Made by a program: the position numbers and the translations under genes. Source: DATKMG01 sp035541995 (GTDB taxonomy: Bacteria; Acidobacteriota; Terriglobia; Versatilivoradales; Versatilivoraceae). From it: a stretch of 8,412 nucleotides of DNA. The number at the start of each line of letters is the position of its first letter. Within the stretch, counting starts at the first letter, position 1. Of the stretch, positions 6,065 through 8,412 are shown in pieces. The notes under the pieces are model-generated. The model ran no database searches and was not told the origin of the DNA. It saw nothing but the letters and a program-made list of their open reading frames with translations. The stretch spans positions 1 to 8,412 of the forward strand of contig DATKMG010000121.1 in assembly GCA_035541995.1 (NCBI GenBank), written 5' to 3'.

Positions 6065-7033
6065 ATGAGAGATGGCCGTTTTGCTATCAGCGTTGACCTT
6101 GGCGGGACCAACCTCCGAGTTGCAGGCATCAACGAAGATGGAAAACTGCTTGAACTGCTCACACTCCCGACTGTTGCCCAGCAGGGGCAGGAAGACGTGA
6201 TACAGCGAATGTGCAGTGGAATCCTGAACCTGCTTGACCATTGGGGAAAGTCGCATTACCTGGCGGGGATATCGCTTGGGTTGCCTGGTATCCTGAACCT
6301 GAAAAAAGGGATCTGGGTTGAGTCTCCGAACCTTCCAGGCTGGGGAAACTGCCCGATTCGCGACCTCGTCTTCGATCGCCTGAGACAACCCTTTCGTCTG
6401 GAAAACGATGCCAACTTGGCGGCGCTTGGAGAAAAATGGCTGGGTTGCGGTAGGGACGAAAGGGACTTGATCTTCATTACCCAAGGAACCGGAGTTGGTG
6501 GGGGCATTATTTTGAGGGGACAGATTTGGCACGGCACTGAAGGCATGGCTGCGGAACTTGGCCACATCAACATTTACCCGGACGGCCGCCTCTGCAAATG
6601 CGGCAATACCGGTTGCCTGGAAGAATATGCTTCAGCTTCAGCAGTTGTGAAGGGGGCATTCGAATATCTACAATCCGGGCAGGCTAGCTCGGCGCTACGC
6701 AGAGCGGCAGAGTCTGGCACGTCCCTGACTGCCGCACTGATATACCAGCTGGCCCGAGACGGTGACCCATCTTCAATGGCAGTTTTCCGGCAGATGGGAA
6801 TTGCTTTGGGGATTGCCATTGCCAGTTTCATCAATATTCTGGACATCCGGCTTTTTGTTCTGGGTGGGGGGGCCGTCGATGCCTGGGACGCTTTCCAGGC
6901 GAGCATGTTCGAGGAAGTTGCACGGCGTTCGTACGTCTACCGGAACGATCCCCGACGGATCGAAAAATCTCGGCTCGGCAATCAGGCAGGTATTTTCGGC
7001 GGAGCATACCTGGCCTTCCAACATTGCGATTAA
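6065..7033 (+). CDS. ROK-family sugar kinase (glucokinase-like)
   Basis: A 322-residue ATP-dependent hexose kinase of the ROK family. Seen in order: ATP phosphate loop DLGGTN (11-16), GISLGLPG (68-75), the sugar-binding and catalytic ENDAN with probable base Asp115, GTGVGGG (141-147), the sugar-contacting E164-L-G-H167, the ROK zinc site His167 plus CKCGNTGC (Cys177, Cys179, Cys184) followed by LEEYAS, and LGGG (266-269) for the adenosine site. There is no N-terminal helix-turn-helix, so it is an enzyme rather than a NagC/XylR-type repressor. ELGH and the zinc motif are typical of glucokinases, but fructose, mannose, N-acetylglucosamine or allose kinases share them. The ATG at 6065 is the only credible start: an in-frame TAA lies at 6047-6049. 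AGGAAGGG at 6038-6045 is about 19 nt upstream, too far for a normal ribosome site. It sits 270 bp after xylB, so it may have its own promoter. Confidence 0.9.
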   Translation: MRDGRFAISVDLGGTNLRVAGINEDGKLLELLTLPTVAQQGQEDVIQRMCSGILNLLDHWGKSHYLAGISLGLPGILNLKKGIWVESPNLPGWGNCPIRDLVFDRLRQPFRLENDANLAALGEKWLGCGRDERDLIFITQGTGVGGGIILRGQIWHGTEGMAAELGHINIYPDGRLCKCGNTGCLEEYASASAVVKGAFEYLQSGQASSALRRAAESGTSLTAALIYQLARDGDPSSMAVFRQMGIALGIAIASFINILDIRLFVLGGGAVDAWDAFQASMFEEVARRSYVYRNDPRRIEKSRLGNQAGIFGGAYLAFQHCD

Positions 7034-7115
7034 GTATTTCTACATGTCCATAATTCGAATCGTGGGTTCCTTAATTGAATTGTCCCTTGACCTGTGCACC
7101 TAATCCCCAATTCTT

Positions 7116-8285
7116 ATGCGAGAATTTGAACGAATTAAACGACTCCCCCCTTATGTCTTTGGCATCGTCAATGACCTGAAGATGAAGGCTCGGCGTGCGG
7201 GGGAAGACATCATCGACCTCGGAATGGGGAACCCCGATATGCCCACACCCGGACATGTTGTGGACAAATTGACAGAGGCGGCACATAACGCTAAGAATCA
7301 CCGCTACTCCGCATCAAAAGGGATCTACCAGTTGCGACTGGCGGTCACAGAATGGTACAAGAGGCGATACAACGTTGACCTGGACCCGGATACGGAGGCC
7401 ATCGCGACTATTGGGTCCAAGGAGGGGTTGGCCCACCTGGTGCTAGCCATCATCGGCCGAGGGGAGACCGCCCTCGTCCCTAATCCCACGTACCCCATCC
7501 ATCTGTACTCTGTCTTAATTGCGGGTGGCGATATCCAGAGTATCCCCATGCTCCCCGGACGCAATTTCTTTGAAGATCTCCAGCAACGAATCAAGCTTTC
7601 CTGGCCGACTCCCAAGCTGCTAATCCTTTCTTTTCCGCATAACCCGACGACCCAGGTGGTGGAGCTTGAGTTCTTCAAGCGTGTTATCGATCTGGCTGAA
7701 GAGCATGATCTGCTGGTCATTCATGATCTGGCATATGCGGACCTCGTGTTCGATGATTACAGAGCTCCAAGCATCCTGGAAATACCGGCAGCCCGCCAAC
7801 GCGCAGTTGAGTTCATCAGTCTGACCAAGAGCTACAACATGGCAGGATGGAGAATGGGTTTCTGCGTAGGTAATTCGGACATGGTTCATGCTTTGACCCG
7901 CATCAAGAGCTATCTGGATTATGGCACCTTTCAGCCCATCCAGATTGCGGCAATCACTGCGTTGAGGGGCCCCCAGGAGTGTGTGGCGGAGATTGTCGAA
8001 ACTTACCGGAGACGCCGCAATGTCCTGTGTACGGAGTTGAATCGTGCCGGGTGGAAGGTCGACAAACCCAGGGCCACTATGTTTGTCTGGGCTCAGATCC
8101 CGGAACAGTTCCGGGCTTTGGGCTCGCTGGAGTTTGCCAAGAGGCTCATTGGGGAGGCCAAGGTGGCTGTCAGCCCTGGGATTGGCTTTGGTGAGTATGG
8201 CAACGACTTTGTCCGCTTTGCTCTAGTCGAAAACGAACAGCGAATCCGCCAGGCTGTGAGGGGGATTCGAAAGATGTTACGATAG
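7116..8285 (+). CDS. alaC: Alanine transaminase, AlaC type (PLP class I/II aminotransferase)
   Basis: A 389-residue fold-type I PLP enzyme, cytoplasmic, predicted to make alanine from pyruvate with glutamate as amino donor. Segments RLPPYVF (9-15), MGNPD (37-41), IGSKEGLAHL (99-108), VPNPTYPIH (121-129), HDLAYAD (203-209), TKSYNMAGWR (237-246), IKSYLDYGTF (263-272) and VSPGIGFGEYG (352-362) match E. coli AlaC almost word for word as I remember it. PLP-lysine is Lys238. Other expected contacts are Asn176 (HNPT), Asp204, Tyr207, Arg246 and substrate-carboxylate Arg367 (VRFAL). The start is fixed by homology (MREFERIKRLPPYVF) and by an in-frame TAA at 7101-7103. No Shine-Dalgarno sequence is visible before the ATG, so the message may have a very short or absent leader. 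The gene lies 82 bp after the ROK kinase and has no obvious link to sugar use. LL-diaminopimelate aminotransferase is a related alternative but fits less well. Confidence 0.93.
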   Translation: MREFERIKRLPPYVFGIVNDLKMKARRAGEDIIDLGMGNPDMPTPGHVVDKLTEAAHNAKNHRYSASKGIYQLRLAVTEWYKRRYNVDLDPDTEAIATIGSKEGLAHLVLAIIGRGETALVPNPTYPIHLYSVLIAGGDIQSIPMLPGRNFFEDLQQRIKLSWPTPKLLILSFPHNPTTQVVELEFFKRVIDLAEEHDLLVIHDLAYADLVFDDYRAPSILEIPAARQRAVEFISLTKSYNMAGWRMGFCVGNSDMVHALTRIKSYLDYGTFQPIQIAAITALRGPQECVAEIVETYRRRRNVLCTELNRAGWKVDKPRATMFVWAQIPEQFRALGSLEFAKRLIGEAKVAVSPGIGFGEYGNDFVRFALVENEQRIRQAVRGIRKMLR

Positions 8286-8318
8286 ACCAGAAATTCGAAA
8301 AGATTCGGATCGACACGG

Positions 8319-8412
8319 ATGACGAGCGCCCGGAATCTACAATCTCGAACCTGGCTACTCTATTCAGCCGGGCTAGCTTGCCTCCTAGCTGGGCTAGGCA
8401 TGGTGAGTGGCG
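8319..8412 (+). CDS. N-terminus of a probable membrane or exported protein (3'-truncated)
   Basis: ATG at 8319 opens a frame that runs off the window: 31 codons, beginning MTSARNLQSRTW and continuing LLYSAGLACLLAGLGMVSG. Basic residues Arg5 and Arg10 followed by an uninterrupted hydrophobic segment (about 12-29) look like a signal peptide or first transmembrane helix obeying the positive-inside rule. Cys21 is preceded by Gly-Leu-Ala, which does not fit a lipobox well. No good ribosome site is seen in the 33-bp gap after alaC. The family is not recognisable from so little sequence. Confidence 0.5.
   Translation, partial: MTSARNLQSRTWLLYSAGLACLLAGLGMVSG

Noticed and set aside
5897..6565. 222-codon open frame on the minus strand
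   Set aside because: It lies antisense to the start of the well-supported ROK kinase and its C-terminal part is a translation of the CACAGAG repeat region; no recognisable domain.
7075..7104. TTGAAT...CCTAAT promoter for alaC
   Set aside because: Only four of six matches in each box with an 18-nt spacer; too weak to annotate, although it would yield a near-leaderless message.

Overview
The window is a stretch of bacterial chromosome at roughly 54% GC by eye. All genes lie on the + strand: four of five complete genes encode sugar or central-carbon enzymes and the fifth an aminotransferase, with a truncated gene at each edge. No rRNA, tRNA, transposase, phage or defence gene was found. Gene sequences and the abundance of small extragenic repeats suggest Acidobacteriota or a neighbouring soil/sediment phylum, but this is recall of general style, with no phylogenetic marker to support it.

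Layout. Positions 1-786 hold the 3' part of a metal-dependent TIM-barrel sugar isomerase/epimerase. A 227-bp gap with a small hairpin follows. Then come a single-chain transketolase (1014-3074) and, 4 nt later with a TTG start, a D-2-hydroxyacid dehydrogenase of the glyoxylate/hydroxypyruvate reductase group (3079-4053); these two look like an operon. A folded, inverted-repeat element (4055-4169) separates them from xylulokinase xylB (4229-5794), whose last 11 codons lie inside a GGGAATAG/GGGATAG repeat tract. A second repeat family, built of CACAGAG-like units in inverted orientation, fills the ends of the 270-bp gap before a ROK-family sugar kinase (6065-7033). An AlaC-type alanine aminotransferase follows (7116-8285). 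The window ends in the first 31 codons of a probable membrane or exported protein (8319 onward).

How the genes may work together. XylB makes D-xylulose 5-phosphate, the classic ketose donor of transketolase. The TIM-barrel isomerase could supply the ketose, the ROK kinase a hexose phosphate (glucose or similar), and the dehydrogenase could handle two- and three-carbon hydroxy/keto acids. That reads as a pentose (or rare branched sugar) catabolic neighbourhood feeding the non-oxidative pentose phosphate pathway. AlaC (pyruvate/alanine) is probably an independent housekeeping gene. The enzymes are recognisable families; I do not see a clearly new system. The least explained parts are the intergenic repeats and the substrate identity of the isomerase/transketolase/kinase set.
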